11,565 bases of DNA from NCBI GenBank assembly GCA_028565635.1, contig JAOXYB010052212.1, positions 1-11,565 of the forward strand, in the 5' to 3' direction. The translations under genes and the position numbers were made by a program. Source of the DNA: Phoronis ovalis. Lineage: Eukaryota; Phoronida; Phoronidae. The notes under the pieces were generated by a model, which was given only the letters and a program-made list of their open reading frames with translations, was not told the DNA's origin and did no database searches. Numbering within the stretch: position 1 is the first letter of the stretch; each line of letters opens with the position of its first letter. Positions 1 to 7,791 of the stretch are shown here, one piece after another.

Positions 1-539
1 ACTTTAGTTTATGCCCATTTCGGGAAACAAAGCAAAACCACCTATTTTCCTTTCAAACCAAAAATTTGACATTTTCCTCTATTATCAACCTTACAACTCT
101 TATACATACAAAGATGGCTTTACAACTACAGAAACTACATGCTATGATGGGCATCTGTCTGCACCCGCAGACCTCTTGTTTATAGTGCCAGACATTTTCT
201 AAAATATCTGATCATGAAAAACGTTTCCCATGCCTGGCCCAATGTAATCCTAAATTTACGATAATTATACTAAATAAATGCTAAACATGAAAGTTTTGAA
301 AATTCTGCATTTTAGACTGTAAAATACAAGTATTTTAATGTATATACATGTACAGCTGCATAACATTTATTTGCCTCATTTTCTGATGCTTCCACATTGT
401 ACAATCAGTTTCCTATTAAATAATGTTTCGCACTCTTTAAATAATTTTAAAATAAGCGTGAGTATAATATCATGAATTTTAGGGTTACGTTTCTTATCTG
501 GCTTGTGATGTTACATAATATTTTCTTTTATTATCGTAG
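1..539 (+). other. Upstream intron sequence, nothing coding seen
   Basis: Exon A at 540 begins with an acceptor and no Met, so this stretch should be intron of the same gene. The open frame at 11-202 has no family similarity that I recognise and no supporting splice sites. It is treated as chance. Confidence 0.55.
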
Positions 540-663
540 CAAACCAGAACTTGGAAGGATTTAACTTCTCAAGTAAATAAGAAGACACGTTTACGTCGAG
601 CTACAACCTACCATGACCTTGACAGCGATGAGGATACATTCTATGCCTTCAAATATGGCTTAG
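540..663 (+). CDS. VWDE-like exon A: basic cleavage-site region
   Basis: The acceptor AG is at 538-539 and the donor is AG|GTATAC at 664. The exon gives 41 codons in phase 0 plus one base. The peptide includes DLTSQVNKKTRLRRATTY followed by an acidic stretch, DLDSDEDTFYAF. The KKTRLRRA stretch matches the furin consensus R-X-R/K-R, and a basic run at this place just before the pre-EGF block is my recollection of related mollusc proteins. The last base (G) plus AT from 2195 makes Asp, in frame with the next certain exon. Confidence 0.72.
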
Positions 664-3600
664 GTATACTTTGTGTTCTATACCTTTTATCGCAATTGCC
701 AAAAAATTGATTATTGCAAAAAATCAGCTGAAAGTAACAAAAACGAAAGTTGATCAAGGCCATAGGTGGGCTGGCATACATGTAGTAAGGTAGGCGTTAC
801 TTCAGTTTGATCTTGAAAGATGGGTCAAACATCAAGCCAAATTTAGATTTTCCAGCTTTCTCCCATTTATTTAGCATGGGAGATTCTTTGCCTTTGAATC
901 ACCCTTTGCATTACATCTATAGCCTGACAATTCAGTGATGGATTTACGAAGGCCGTAGGTGGACGACCATAGTAAGTTGGGTTGTATTTCAATATGACCT
1001 TGAAAAGTGAGTCAAATGTTGATCGGAAACAAATATTTTTTGAAATTTAATTCCTTGCCTTTGAGCACCCCTAATGGTATGTTTATAGCCTGAAAGATGA
1101 TTCAGATGTGGATACATGAATACCATAGGTGTACAAGCGTATTAGGGCTAGGTGTTATTTCATAAAATGACTTTGAAATTTTGTTTGATCCAAAGTGCCC
1201 ATTCACTTGGCATTGCAGATTCATATCAGTGTACATGGTACTTAGGACAACTAAGGATCAGGTGGACTCTGAAGCAACATATATGAAAACCCCCTAGATC
1301 GACGGGCGTTATATGCTAAATGACCTTTAAAAGTGGTTCATTTGTAGAAACAAATCTTGAACTTTTTTTGCAAGTATGAATGGCCTGTATCTTGAAAACT
1401 TCGATAGTTAGACAAATCGTTCCATGTCACATGTGTAATTATGTTTTTAATGTCATCACTTCAAATATCTATGACATTGACCTCGGCTTTTAAGATCCAG
1501 CTATATACTTGCAGTGCATAACAGTCTATATCTTGAAAACTATGATAGTTGAATGTTCATGACGTCGTTCCTAGTGACGCATATTTGTGAGCAATGGGGA
1601 CTCAAATATGACATACTGTATCAAGAATGTCAAACTATGCCTACAGTACATTACATTACATACAGTATCTCAGAAACTAAGAAAGATAGAGACTTCATTC
1701 ATGGTCAGTATGTACATTAGATAAGCGACACCTCAAGTGATCACATCACCTTTGACCTTTACCTAGGTTTTTAAAGTCAAATTATATACTCATATAAAAA
1801 TTACTTGATAACTACACATCAAATAATTGCATAATAACCTTTTTAAAGGTTTAAAAACCTTGATCTAGATCTTTATTTAAGGTCTTATAGTGGACAATTT
1901 TTTTTTCAGACACCTCTTGTTATGAAGTCACACCAGCTTGCACAATTAAAGACTTTTATTTTTGTAATTGTAAAGTGTTCAGCAGAACCTGTCTACTTTT
2001 CATACTGTATATTTATTTGTAGTCATAATGGTAAATTAACATCCTTTTTTGCGGAAGGATGTAGCTATGAAAGAGATTGTTATTGTATACCATTACTAAA
2101 AGGTTTAATGTCTAATCATTGACTTTCTTCTTTAGATGTCCTAGTGTGGTTTGTTACATATTATATTTATTTACAGTTTTTTCAATTTTTCTAGATTTTA
2201 AGCCAAGTGTACCAAACTTCCCTACAGCAAGTGGTTTAACTGAATCAACAGCTAGAAAATATTGTCGACAACAGCTTATGAAATCTTCAGTCTTTCAAGA
2301 ATGTGGGAAGCTGCCTAATGTGGGTATTGATGGTATCTTAGATGGATGTGTTGAAGATCTGAAGGTAGTTACTTTTGAAATCCTAACCATTTTTTATTGT
2401 TGGACATGTAGGCTGGTAACCAGGGATGTCTGAATATAAAACCCAGTCCTGATTTTACTACTTGAGATTACTTTTCCGGTTTGGTTTCTTAAATCTAATG
2501 ATTCCTCATAGTTAGAAATCAGCATGCACATAGAAGTAAAAGCTACTGTAAAGGGAATTTAGAAATAACTCGGTGATCTCCTTTTGTGTTGGAATTTATT
2601 TGTGAGTATCAAAATCTGTAGCATGAAAATCTGTATCAAAATTTGAACATCATTAACAGTAAGTTAAATGCTGTTACACATTTTGTTTGTGATATTTAGA
2701 TTTCTGATGACAAAGAGTTTGCTAAAGCCAGTGTTTCTCAACTAGAGGACACCTGTCAAGAGATTATCCTGAAAGACCCAGCAAACTACATCAAAGGCGA
2801 CAATGGCACCGAGATCCCTCCTGCATTTATTACTGAAGATCTTTGCCCTGCTGACTGTAGCCTTCAGGGTAAATGTGTGAAGGGCATCTGTGTTTGTGGT
2901 ACTGGCTTTACTGGAGATGACTGCTCTGTGGTGAAGAATAAACCTCCAGAAATATATGAAATTACCAGGTACGATATTTTTGTGATTATCGTGTGTTTGT
3001 ATAGCTGATTTAGTAAATGAGCAATTGGCAACAAACAATCACAGGTATTATGTTAACGTTGTCGAGTTTTGGCCATATGAATCTTTTTTTTTTAGTAATA
3101 ATATAAAACTGTTGTTTAAATAAAATAAGACAAGTACGTAATTTTTTGAAAGCGTAGCATACATGTTTGCTATCCATATAGAAACTCACCGGCTAAAAGT
3201 AAATTTCTACAAATCATATTATACTGAGCATCTCTAGATTTCCTTGTACACAATACAGTGTACGATGATAATGCCACATATATGGTTTTATCGTAAATTT
3301 ACATTCCATAGAATATTTGTAGAACAATATAATAAGTGTTAATTGAATTTTGAAATTAGTTTTATATTTCATAATTTAACAATTTGATTTTGATTTGAAG
3401 AGATGGTTTGTGTGATATTCGAAGTCGTCCGTGTCGTGCAGCATATCTAATTGTTGATAATGTGATGGATTCATCAACCTTGACATGCCGAGTCAGAGAA
3501 GTGGAGGTGCTCTGTTACGCTTGAAAATTCAAGAATCTTCATTCTACACATTGCTATGTTAAATTTTCCTGTGCATTGTCACATCAAAGTCTTCCTTTTC

Positions 3601-5755
3601 ATGAGTTATTTTGCAATGTGAAGTAAGAATATACCAAAAAAAAACATGTTACTCCATGTCTCCAAATACTTGTTTGTTCAGTCATTCAAGCAGAAAATAA
3701 AAAATCTTATCTAGTGTGATAGCTTTAGACTTCTGTTTGTAGTTCAGTAATGTTTAATTAAAAAAAAACAACTTTATTTAGTTTAGTAATCTTTGAAATT
3801 CTTTAGAATGTTTAGAAATATTTGTGTTTTGCAGATTGTTAATGGTCGACCATCTACTAAACCTGGACCATATCAAACAACCAGTGCCACCTTTGAGAGT
3901 TTCAGAGAGGTCAGCTGCCAGCTCCCTATGCCAAAGGTTGGAAGAGGCAAGTAAATCTTCATTTATCATCATGATGATGTTAATGACATGTTTGTCCTTT
4001 ATATTAGTCCAAGGTTGCAAAGACTATTGATAACCTTAATAAAAGTATAAGTCAGTTAGAATATTTTTTGTCATATTAGTATGTTGTATTCTTGCAGGAA
4101 AACCTGCAATAGGTCTGCTTCTTTCCATCAGTAATGATGGCAAACTTTTTAGTGATGAGAAACTCTTTTTAACTTTTGACTCCGTTTGTCACGTGTGCAC
4201 TATGGATGGATGCTTTCAAAGGGTTTGTATTATTTTTAATTTAGTTGCTTTTATCCGAAATAATCAAACTAATTTTTATATTTACAAAATTGTTTTCATA
4301 TGCATGTCTACCTAGAGCATAATTGTTCCCCAATGTTTTTATTCATCTTCACAACTGTCTGGCACCCCTTTGCCTTGATGGGTTTTCCCAGTGCAGATCC
4401 CCGCTTGCACTTTAAAATAGTTCACTCTACTGTATATTACTGCATTTATTAATGTTTCAACAAACTTCATATTTTTTAAATTAGAATTCATTCAAACTTA
4501 TAAGTTTTCCTTTTATGAAGTATTGTACATTTTTTGAACTCTGACAGCTTTCAAGGTGTTCAATACAGTAGTTATAATTAAATTTATGTGAATATATTTT
4601 GTAATAATTTCGTAAAGAAATGTAATTATCTTTTTTACTGTGAATAATTGCAGCCATTTTCATGTCTGATTGAGGGACGTTGTTATGCAGCTTATGAGAC
4701 TGCGATTGGTAATTCTGCAAATGTTTGCATGCCTGATAAAAGTGTCACCTCCTGGTCTGTACGGGAAAGTAAGTACTATAAATTTTTGTGTTCAAACAAA
4801 GTTCTTGTAGAACAAAATTGGGCCTGATACATACTTCTGATCTTTAAATTAGATGGGGTCTTTGAAAGTTATCTCTTACCTCTCCTGGTGCAAATTTTAG
4901 TAAATAAATCCTTCATGCTACTTGGCAAAGCTTACAGTCGGGATATTTTTAAACACTTAGCTTCAGCCACCCTGTACAACTAGCGCAACAATAGTAATAA
5001 AAAATCATCCCAAATATATTTTAGCATTTTATAAGATACAAAAGTAAATATATCATAGTTAGCTCTGTACTTTTAAATAATTGAATTTTTAAAAATATCA
5101 AATAATTCAAAAATGTTATTTAGAAACAACTTAATTTTCCTTTGGGTTTAAAGGAGAAAATTTTTATTTCTGTAGCTTTACGCATTGTTGGACATTATAC
5201 CACTTATATTAAACATTTAAATGTTAGGTGATTCGTAAGCACTTGGCAACTTTCACAGGAGCAAAGTTTATTATATAATATAATATAGTACTAACTACAA
5301 TAAATTTATGAAATTCAAATTATTTTTTTATGATAACCTTTTCATTGCTATTAGTTTATTTATTTGTTTTTACAGTATTGCCTAATTGTTAGAACATTTC
5401 TTTTTGTACATAATTGCTGCATCTGCGGTGTACTAATTGCAATAAATTTTTCCCAATTAATGTTTCTAACAACTGGTGTCCATCTAAAAAGTAAGGTATG
5501 CTTAAAGCTGAGCTGAAGTCACTTGAACTAATTGCAGGTTTTGTGCAAATGAGTGTTATCTTCTGTACAAAAATGCAGTATATTTTTGTAGCAACTGGAG
5601 TGAATAATTGGACTGTGACTCCAACTGGATGTGTATGTGAATTTTCTCCAGCATATTCTTACTGTGCTTGCTGTGTTAATGGAGGTTGTCAATGTGGAGA
5701 GAAGAACAAGAACCAGTGTGTGCAATGTGGAAAACTGAAACAGTGTGGAAAATAA
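540..5755 (+). CDS. VWDE-like secreted protein, 3' part of gene (8 exons, 5' end outside window)
   Basis: Joining 540-663, 2195-2364, 2700-2968, 3401-3506, 3835-3946, 4098-4222, 4654-4768 and 5538-5755 gives 1239 nt, which is 412 codons plus TAA, with every junction phase matching. The order of recognisable parts is: RLRR basic site, the FPTASGLTE pre-EGF block, an EGF-like domain, the GLCDIRSRPC block, the IGLLLSISNDG block, and a Cys-rich tail. That order is what I know from mollusc proteins named 'von Willebrand factor D and EGF domain-containing protein-like'. These are predicted extracellular proteins of unclear function, often in large families. The first exon starts in phase 0 without a Met, so the signal peptide and VWD domain lie upstream of the window. 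No transmembrane segment is evident in the visible part, so secretion is inferred. Family assignment is strong; individual function is unknown. Confidence 0.85.
588..599 (+). other. Putative furin-type cleavage motif RLRR
   Basis: Four codons encode Arg-Leu-Arg-Arg, preceded by Lys-Lys-Thr and followed by Ala. This fits the proprotein convertase consensus R-X-(K/R)-R. In a secreted protein it could separate the VWD-bearing N-terminal part from the EGF-bearing C-terminal part. Cleavage itself is inference. Confidence 0.4.
735..1350. repeat. Diverged tandem repeat, about four units of 150-193 bp
   Basis: Landmarks recur in order. CC(A/G)TAGGTG-like text occurs at 760, 953 and 1123. TGA(C/T)CTTGAAA-like text starts at 808, 995, 1168 and 1321. 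The block CTTTGCCTTTGAxxCACCC occurs near 885 and 1051, and TATAGCCTGA at 918 and 1084 (both pairs 166 bp apart). The units are strongly diverged, so the array is old. It lies inside the intron after exon A. Confidence 0.65.
1380..1770. repeat. Second diverged tandem repeat, about three units of ~140 bp
   Basis: TGTATCTTGAAAACTTCGAT near 1386 recurs as TATATCTTGAAAACTATGAT near 1527 and, more weakly, as GTATCTCAGAAACTAAGAAA near 1664. Between the copies are ACATTGACCT or CCTTTGACCT motifs (near 1475 and 1750). The array sits in the same intron as, and directly after, the first one. Confidence 0.5.
1910..1969 (+). CDS. Candidate cassette exon of the VWDE-like gene (Cys-rich)
   Basis: A strong acceptor (a long T run then CAG at 1907-1909) opens a reading frame with TSCYEVTPACTIKDFYFCN. 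A donor GTAAAG at 1970 would make a 60-nt phase 1-1 exon that can be inserted between exon A and 2195 without breaking frame. A second donor, GTGTTC at 1975, would end it in phase 0 after CNCK. The peptide resembles the CYxVxPxC...YCxC segment that I recall lying upstream, not downstream, of the basic-site exon in related proteins. It may therefore be an alternative exon, a duplicated copy or a decayed one. Coding-like content is visible, but use as an exon is uncertain. Confidence 0.45.
2028..2102 (+). other. Possible extra exon fragment with Cys-rich reading
   Basis: After TTTGTAG there is an open stretch containing GCSYERDCYC, ending at AAAG|GTTTAA (donor at 2103). The donor phase (1) fits the acceptor at 2195. 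The start phase fits no good donor of the 1910 segment. A shorter version starting at 2059 (acceptor GGAAG) would join exon A in frame. This may be a decayed duplicate or a rarely used exon; an ordinary intron is also possible. Confidence 0.2.
2195..2364 (+). CDS. VWDE-like exon: pre-EGF block
   Basis: The acceptor is TTTTTCTAG and the donor is AAG|GTAGTT at 2365. The peptide begins DFKPSVPNFPTASGLTES and continues through two-Cys helices (KYC...ECGKLPN...GCVEDLK). The FPTxSGxTE motif followed by a Cys-spaced helical region ending in C-V-x-D is diagnostic, from memory, of the mollusc VWDE-like family between the VWD and EGF domains. The exon ends in phase 0. Confidence 0.82.
2365..2699 (+). 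other. Intron, nothing further seen
   Basis: This 335-bp AT-rich intron runs from GTAGTT to GATATTTAG. No open frame, repeat or RNA gene is recognisable in it. Confidence 0.75.
2700..2968 (+). CDS. VWDE-like exon: EGF-like domain
   Basis: The acceptor is GATATTTAG and the donor is CCAG|GTACGA. The exon has 89 codons plus two bases. The first half continues the helical pre-EGF region. Cysteines at exon residues 49, 53, 59, 64, 66 and 75 (about 2844-2924) give the C-x3-C-x5-C-x4-C-x-C-x8-C spacing of an EGF/tenascin-type domain, with the classic CxCxxGFTGDDC ending. It is followed by a KPPEIYEITR linker. A possible N-glycosylation site (NGT) is at residues 35-37. This is the most firmly identified domain of the gene. 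Confidence 0.9.
2969..3400 (+). other. Intron, nothing further seen
   Basis: This 432-bp AT-rich intron runs from GTACGA to TTGATTTGAAG. I see no coding frame with splice signals and no repeat in it. Confidence 0.75.
3401..3506 (+). CDS. VWDE-like exon: GLCDIRSRPC block
   Basis: The acceptor is TTTGAAG and the donor is GGAG|GTGCTC. The first base completes Arg from the previous exon. The peptide begins DGLCDIRSRPCRAAYLIVDN and ends LTCRVREVE. The pattern G-L/V-C-D-I/V-R...C...F/Y-x-L-T-C-R-V is shared with VWDE proteins after the first EGF. It probably forms a beta-sandwich with two disulfides; the fold is inferred. The exon ends in phase 0. Confidence 0.82.
3507..3834 (+). other. Intron, nothing further seen
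   Basis: This 328-bp intron runs from GTGCTC to TTTTGCAG and contains several A runs. I see no coding or structural feature in it. Confidence 0.75.
3835..3946 (+). CDS. VWDE-like exon ending at a GC splice donor
   Basis: The acceptor is GTTTTGCAG. The exon has 37 codons plus one base, with TFESFREVSCQLPMPKVGR at its C-terminal end. The E-V-x-C-x-L-P motif is a family landmark. The exon must stop before GCAAGT at 3947. Using the GT two bases further on (3951) would shift the next exon and hit a stop, whereas the GC donor restores GKPAIGLLLSISNDG. Confidence 0.82.
3947..3952 (+). promoter_or_regulatory. Non-canonical GC-AG splice donor
   Basis: The exon-intron junction reads AGAG|GCAAGTAA. 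Apart from C at +2 this matches the U1 snRNA donor consensus, as is typical for the minor class of GC-AG introns, which usually have otherwise strong donors. Reading frame and family alignment both demand this junction. Confidence 0.75.
4098..4222 (+). CDS. VWDE-like exon: IGLLLSISNDG block
   Basis: The acceptor is TTCTTGCAG and the donor is AAGG|GTTTGT. The first two bases complete Gly. The peptide contains KPAIGLLLSISNDGKLF, then FDSVCHVCTMDGCFQR. The P-x-x-G-L-L-x-S-I-S-N-D-G motif and the C-x-x-C-x(n)-G-C pattern are characteristic of the family. The exon ends in phase 0. Confidence 0.85.
4223..4653 (+). other. Intron, nothing further seen
   Basis: This 431-bp AT-rich intron ends in AATAATTGCAG. 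An open frame on the opposite strand (4481-4720) overlaps the next exon and looks like chance. Confidence 0.75.
4654..4768 (+). CDS. VWDE-like exon: CLIEGRCYA block
   Basis: The acceptor is ATTGCAG and the donor is GAAA|GTAAGT, a near-perfect U1 match. The peptide begins PFSCLIEGRCYAAYETA and ends VCMPDKSVTSWSVRE. The C-x-I-x-G-x-C-Y/F-A motif followed by C-x-P-x...W is the usual next step in the family. The exon ends in phase 1. Confidence 0.85.
4769..5537 (+). other. Last intron, AT-rich, nothing coding
   Basis: This 769-bp intron runs from GTAAGT to AACTAATTGCAG. The reading frame of the last exon happens to stay open back to an ATG at 5498. That upstream part lies before a good acceptor and does not look like family sequence, so it is treated as intron. 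Confidence 0.7.
5538..5755 (+). CDS. VWDE-like last exon: cysteine-rich C-terminus and stop
   Basis: The acceptor is ATTGCAG. The first two bases complete Ser. The exon encodes 71 residues and TAA. After FVATGVNNWTVTPTGC the sequence has closely spaced cysteines (CVC, YCACC, GGCQC, QCVQC, QC), giving ten in the last 42 residues plus one earlier (IFC). The W-T-V-x-x-x-G-C-V-C start followed by C-A-C-C and C-x-C-G pairs is the terminal module I recall from related proteins. A disulfide-knotted extracellular domain is most likely. Metal binding is an alternative with no further support. Confidence 0.85.
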
Positions 5756-5764
5756 ATGGAAAAG

Positions 5765-5770
5765 AATAAA
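5765..5770 (+). terminator. Poly(A) signal AATAAA of the VWDE-like gene
   Basis: A canonical AATAAA lies 10 bases after the stop codon. Further AATAAA copies at 5980 and 5997 could serve longer 3' UTRs. Confidence 0.5.
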
Positions 5771-5926
5771 ACTTTACTGGACACTGAGTATATAGAACAT
5801 GAACTTTGCGTTTTTTTAACTATTAACTTTTTACTGCAAAATGCAAAACAATGGAAAATTTACTACAATTTTTATATACATTTCTGCTAATATAAAAACA
5901 TGTGAATTGTAATACAAAATGCACTA

Positions 5927-5932
5927 TTTATT
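5927..5932 (-). terminator. Minus-strand AATAAA, possible poly(A) signal for the convergent gene
   Basis: TTTATT on the plus strand reads AATAAA on the minus strand, placed about 100 bases after the candidate stop at 6034. If used, the 3' UTR would approach or overlap that of the VWDE-like gene. Confidence 0.35.
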
Positions 5933-6033
5933 GTGTCCATTCCTCTACAGTTGATTTACTTTGCTACTTTTAAATACTTAATAAAAATTAAAATTAATAA
6001 ATCAGATACTTCCAAATAAATGTGCTTTGTTAA

Positions 6034-6293
6034 TTAATCAAATAATTGTTTATCAGATTTAAAGTATTTTAAAATATCACTGATTGATGGTAATATGGGA
6101 CAAACAAGCTGATATGATGATTGGACATAGATTGCATCAATACATATTTTCCTGGCATCATGGTTTCCAGTAAATTTAAAAGCTACAAGGCACTTGGTAT
6201 AAGTGCTTTTGTACTGGCACACACTGAATAGATGACCTCGCATTAATAACTGTTTAAGTACACATGCACAATGTCCTAAGTACAATGTATACC
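6034..6293 (-). CDS. Possible terminal exon of an unrecognised convergent gene
   Basis: On the minus strand a good acceptor (TGCATATTCCAG, AG at 6295-6294) is followed by 85 codons and TAA at 6036-6034. Composition is protein-like (five Cys, mixed hydrophobic and charged residues) in DNA where stops are frequent. The peptide includes GYTLYLGHCACVLKQLLMRG and ends ILKYFKSDKQLFD. A minus-strand AATAAA lies at 5932-5927, about 100 bases past the stop. I do not recognise the protein and found no convincing upstream exon in the window. It could be a chance open frame. Confidence 0.4.
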
Positions 6294-7103
6294 CTGGAAT
6301 ATGCACAATAAAATGGGAATACATATGGTACCTATAGTTATGCAATAAGTGGCAGTATAATATATATTTAACAATTATATCAAAAAAGCAAAACGATATT
6401 TAGAAACAGTTTCTGCAAAACTACGGATTGAACAACTGGATCTGCAATCGTAGTGACAATTAACAACGTTATAAAGATAAATAAAGCGTAGTATTAACTG
6501 ATCGTAATGTTTGACATGCATTTGGATAAAGAATTCAAGTAAATGCTATGGAATTTGATGTATTACAGAAAAAAGCCAATGAAATATTTTGGACTCGATA
6601 GAGATATAAAAAACTACTGTTATTTGACTATGTCTATCTCATTTAATTATTAAACATAACAGGTTGAAATATATTTACTGCAACACTTCTTTGTACCCGT
6701 AATCTGATAGAATTTTGATCTAAAAATGCTTAGACAGCTACACCTGTAGCTTATGTAGCTGGTGTTTGCCCTTACCACATCCTTGTCCGATTGTTTTGTG
6801 TGCCCTTAAAAACGATGGTAATCACCATTGATCAACAAGGATTTTATTATTTGTAACTGAGAATGTTTCAATAAAGCAGTCGAAAATTACGGGGAAAACG
6901 CATTCACCATTCTGTGACAGTACTATTAACACAGATGCAAGCCAGAAAACGTGCCTTTTTTGCTAGGGCCCTTAGCTTATAAAATGTTATTGAAAATATA
7001 CCGTACGATTATTACCATTTAATCTTTAAAAGACATACACCAAGTTAACCGTAATCCAATATTCATATAAAAAGATGCATAACTATATTTGAATACGTTC
7101 TAT
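6294..7103. other. Non-coding AT-rich stretch with one small hairpin
   Basis: No coding frame with splice signals is visible on either strand. It may be an intron of the candidate minus-strand gene or intergenic DNA. The only local structure noted is an 8-bp perfect inverted repeat, CAGCTACA at 6735-6742 and TGTAGCTG at 6754-6761. Confidence 0.5.
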
Positions 7104-7155
7104 CAGTAATGAAGTCTGAATATTTGATTTAGCTATATGATTTAACTCGAGCATT
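7104..7155 (+). repeat. Direct repeat copy 1 (52 bp)
   Basis: This segment, running from CAGTAATGAAGTCTGAATAT to TTTAACTCGAGCATT, recurs in the same orientation at 10272-10328. By eye there are two substitutions and one 5-bp gap. The flanks do not align well. It is probably a fragment of a dispersed repeat family or an element end. Confidence 0.7.
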
Positions 7156-7791
7156 GGAAATAGCCTCTCTGAGATTCTTGATGAGTATGATGAATTTCTG
7201 CTAAACAGCATCTCCTTTACAAAGCGTACAGTTAAATTTTTTGAAGAAATGCCTACTTTTCACAATATCAGGGGAAGAGATAAGCCCTCACCCTAGGAGA
7301 GAATCTAATTTCTGAGCCTTTTTCTGCACTGCTTCACACCAGTATGGTATGTTTGAGATAATAAAATATATAGCATGCAAAAAATTAACTAGTAAAGTAT
7401 GGTTTGTTGGAGTACAGGTAAACATCAAAATACCTTTTTATGAGGTTTGTAGAGTATTTTCATTTTTTTGCATGTTTTCAAAAACACCCAAAATAATGAA
7501 AAAAACACATAAAAAGAGATAATTTTCATGTAATGTTTTTTCTTTTTTCTATAATCAAGTAGTGATGACTACACTAATGCATTCATACAGTCATACATAC
7601 AAAAAAATAATGTAAAATTGCAACAATCCTGAGAGTGCATCTCCTTGGTGACCAGACACAAAATAGGTGAGTTTAAACTAAAAAAAGCTTTGCAGCACCA
7701 GTTATTGAATATTTTGAGCTTTTAACAGTCTATGACTTTACTTTTGAGACACATTTGTGGAAAACATTGTGAAGTTTAAGCAAAAACTACT
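7156..7791. other. No gene seen between the repeat copy and the transposase remnant
   Basis: This is AT-rich sequence. A short minus-strand frame near 7290-7345 ending at a donor-like AGG|GTGAGG was considered but lacks an acceptor. The terminal inverted repeat of the Mutator-like element would be expected somewhere here, but I could not recognise it. Confidence 0.45.

Noticed and set aside
11-202. 63-codon open frame near the left edge
   Set aside because: No recognised motif and no donor or acceptor that fits the phase of exon A; probably a chance frame in an intron.
2742-3038. 98-codon minus-strand frame
   Set aside because: It is the antisense shadow of the EGF-bearing exon, whose plus-strand reading is clearly conserved.
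3778-4030. Open frames on both strands around the 3835 exon
   Set aside because: The true reading (IVNGRP...) is in another frame fixed by the splice phases; these are shadows of that exon and its flanks.
4481-4720. 79-codon minus-strand frame
   Set aside because: Overlaps the exon at 4654 in antisense; Asn/Lys/Tyr-rich composition is as expected from AT-rich intron DNA.
5498-5537. In-frame ATG upstream of the last VWDE-like exon as a separate small gene start
   Set aside because: A good acceptor at 5537 and phase continuity with the previous exon make this intron sequence.
6735-6761. 8-bp inverted repeat (CAGCTACA / TGTAGCTG)
   Set aside because: Too short to claim an RNA element; an overlapping alternative pairing also exists. 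Expected by chance in a window of this size.
7290-7345. Minus-strand exon candidate reading YWCEAVQKKAQKLDSLLG before AGG|GTGAGG
   Set aside because: There is no usable acceptor upstream, and its end phase does not match the minus-strand candidate at 6293. Left out as chance.
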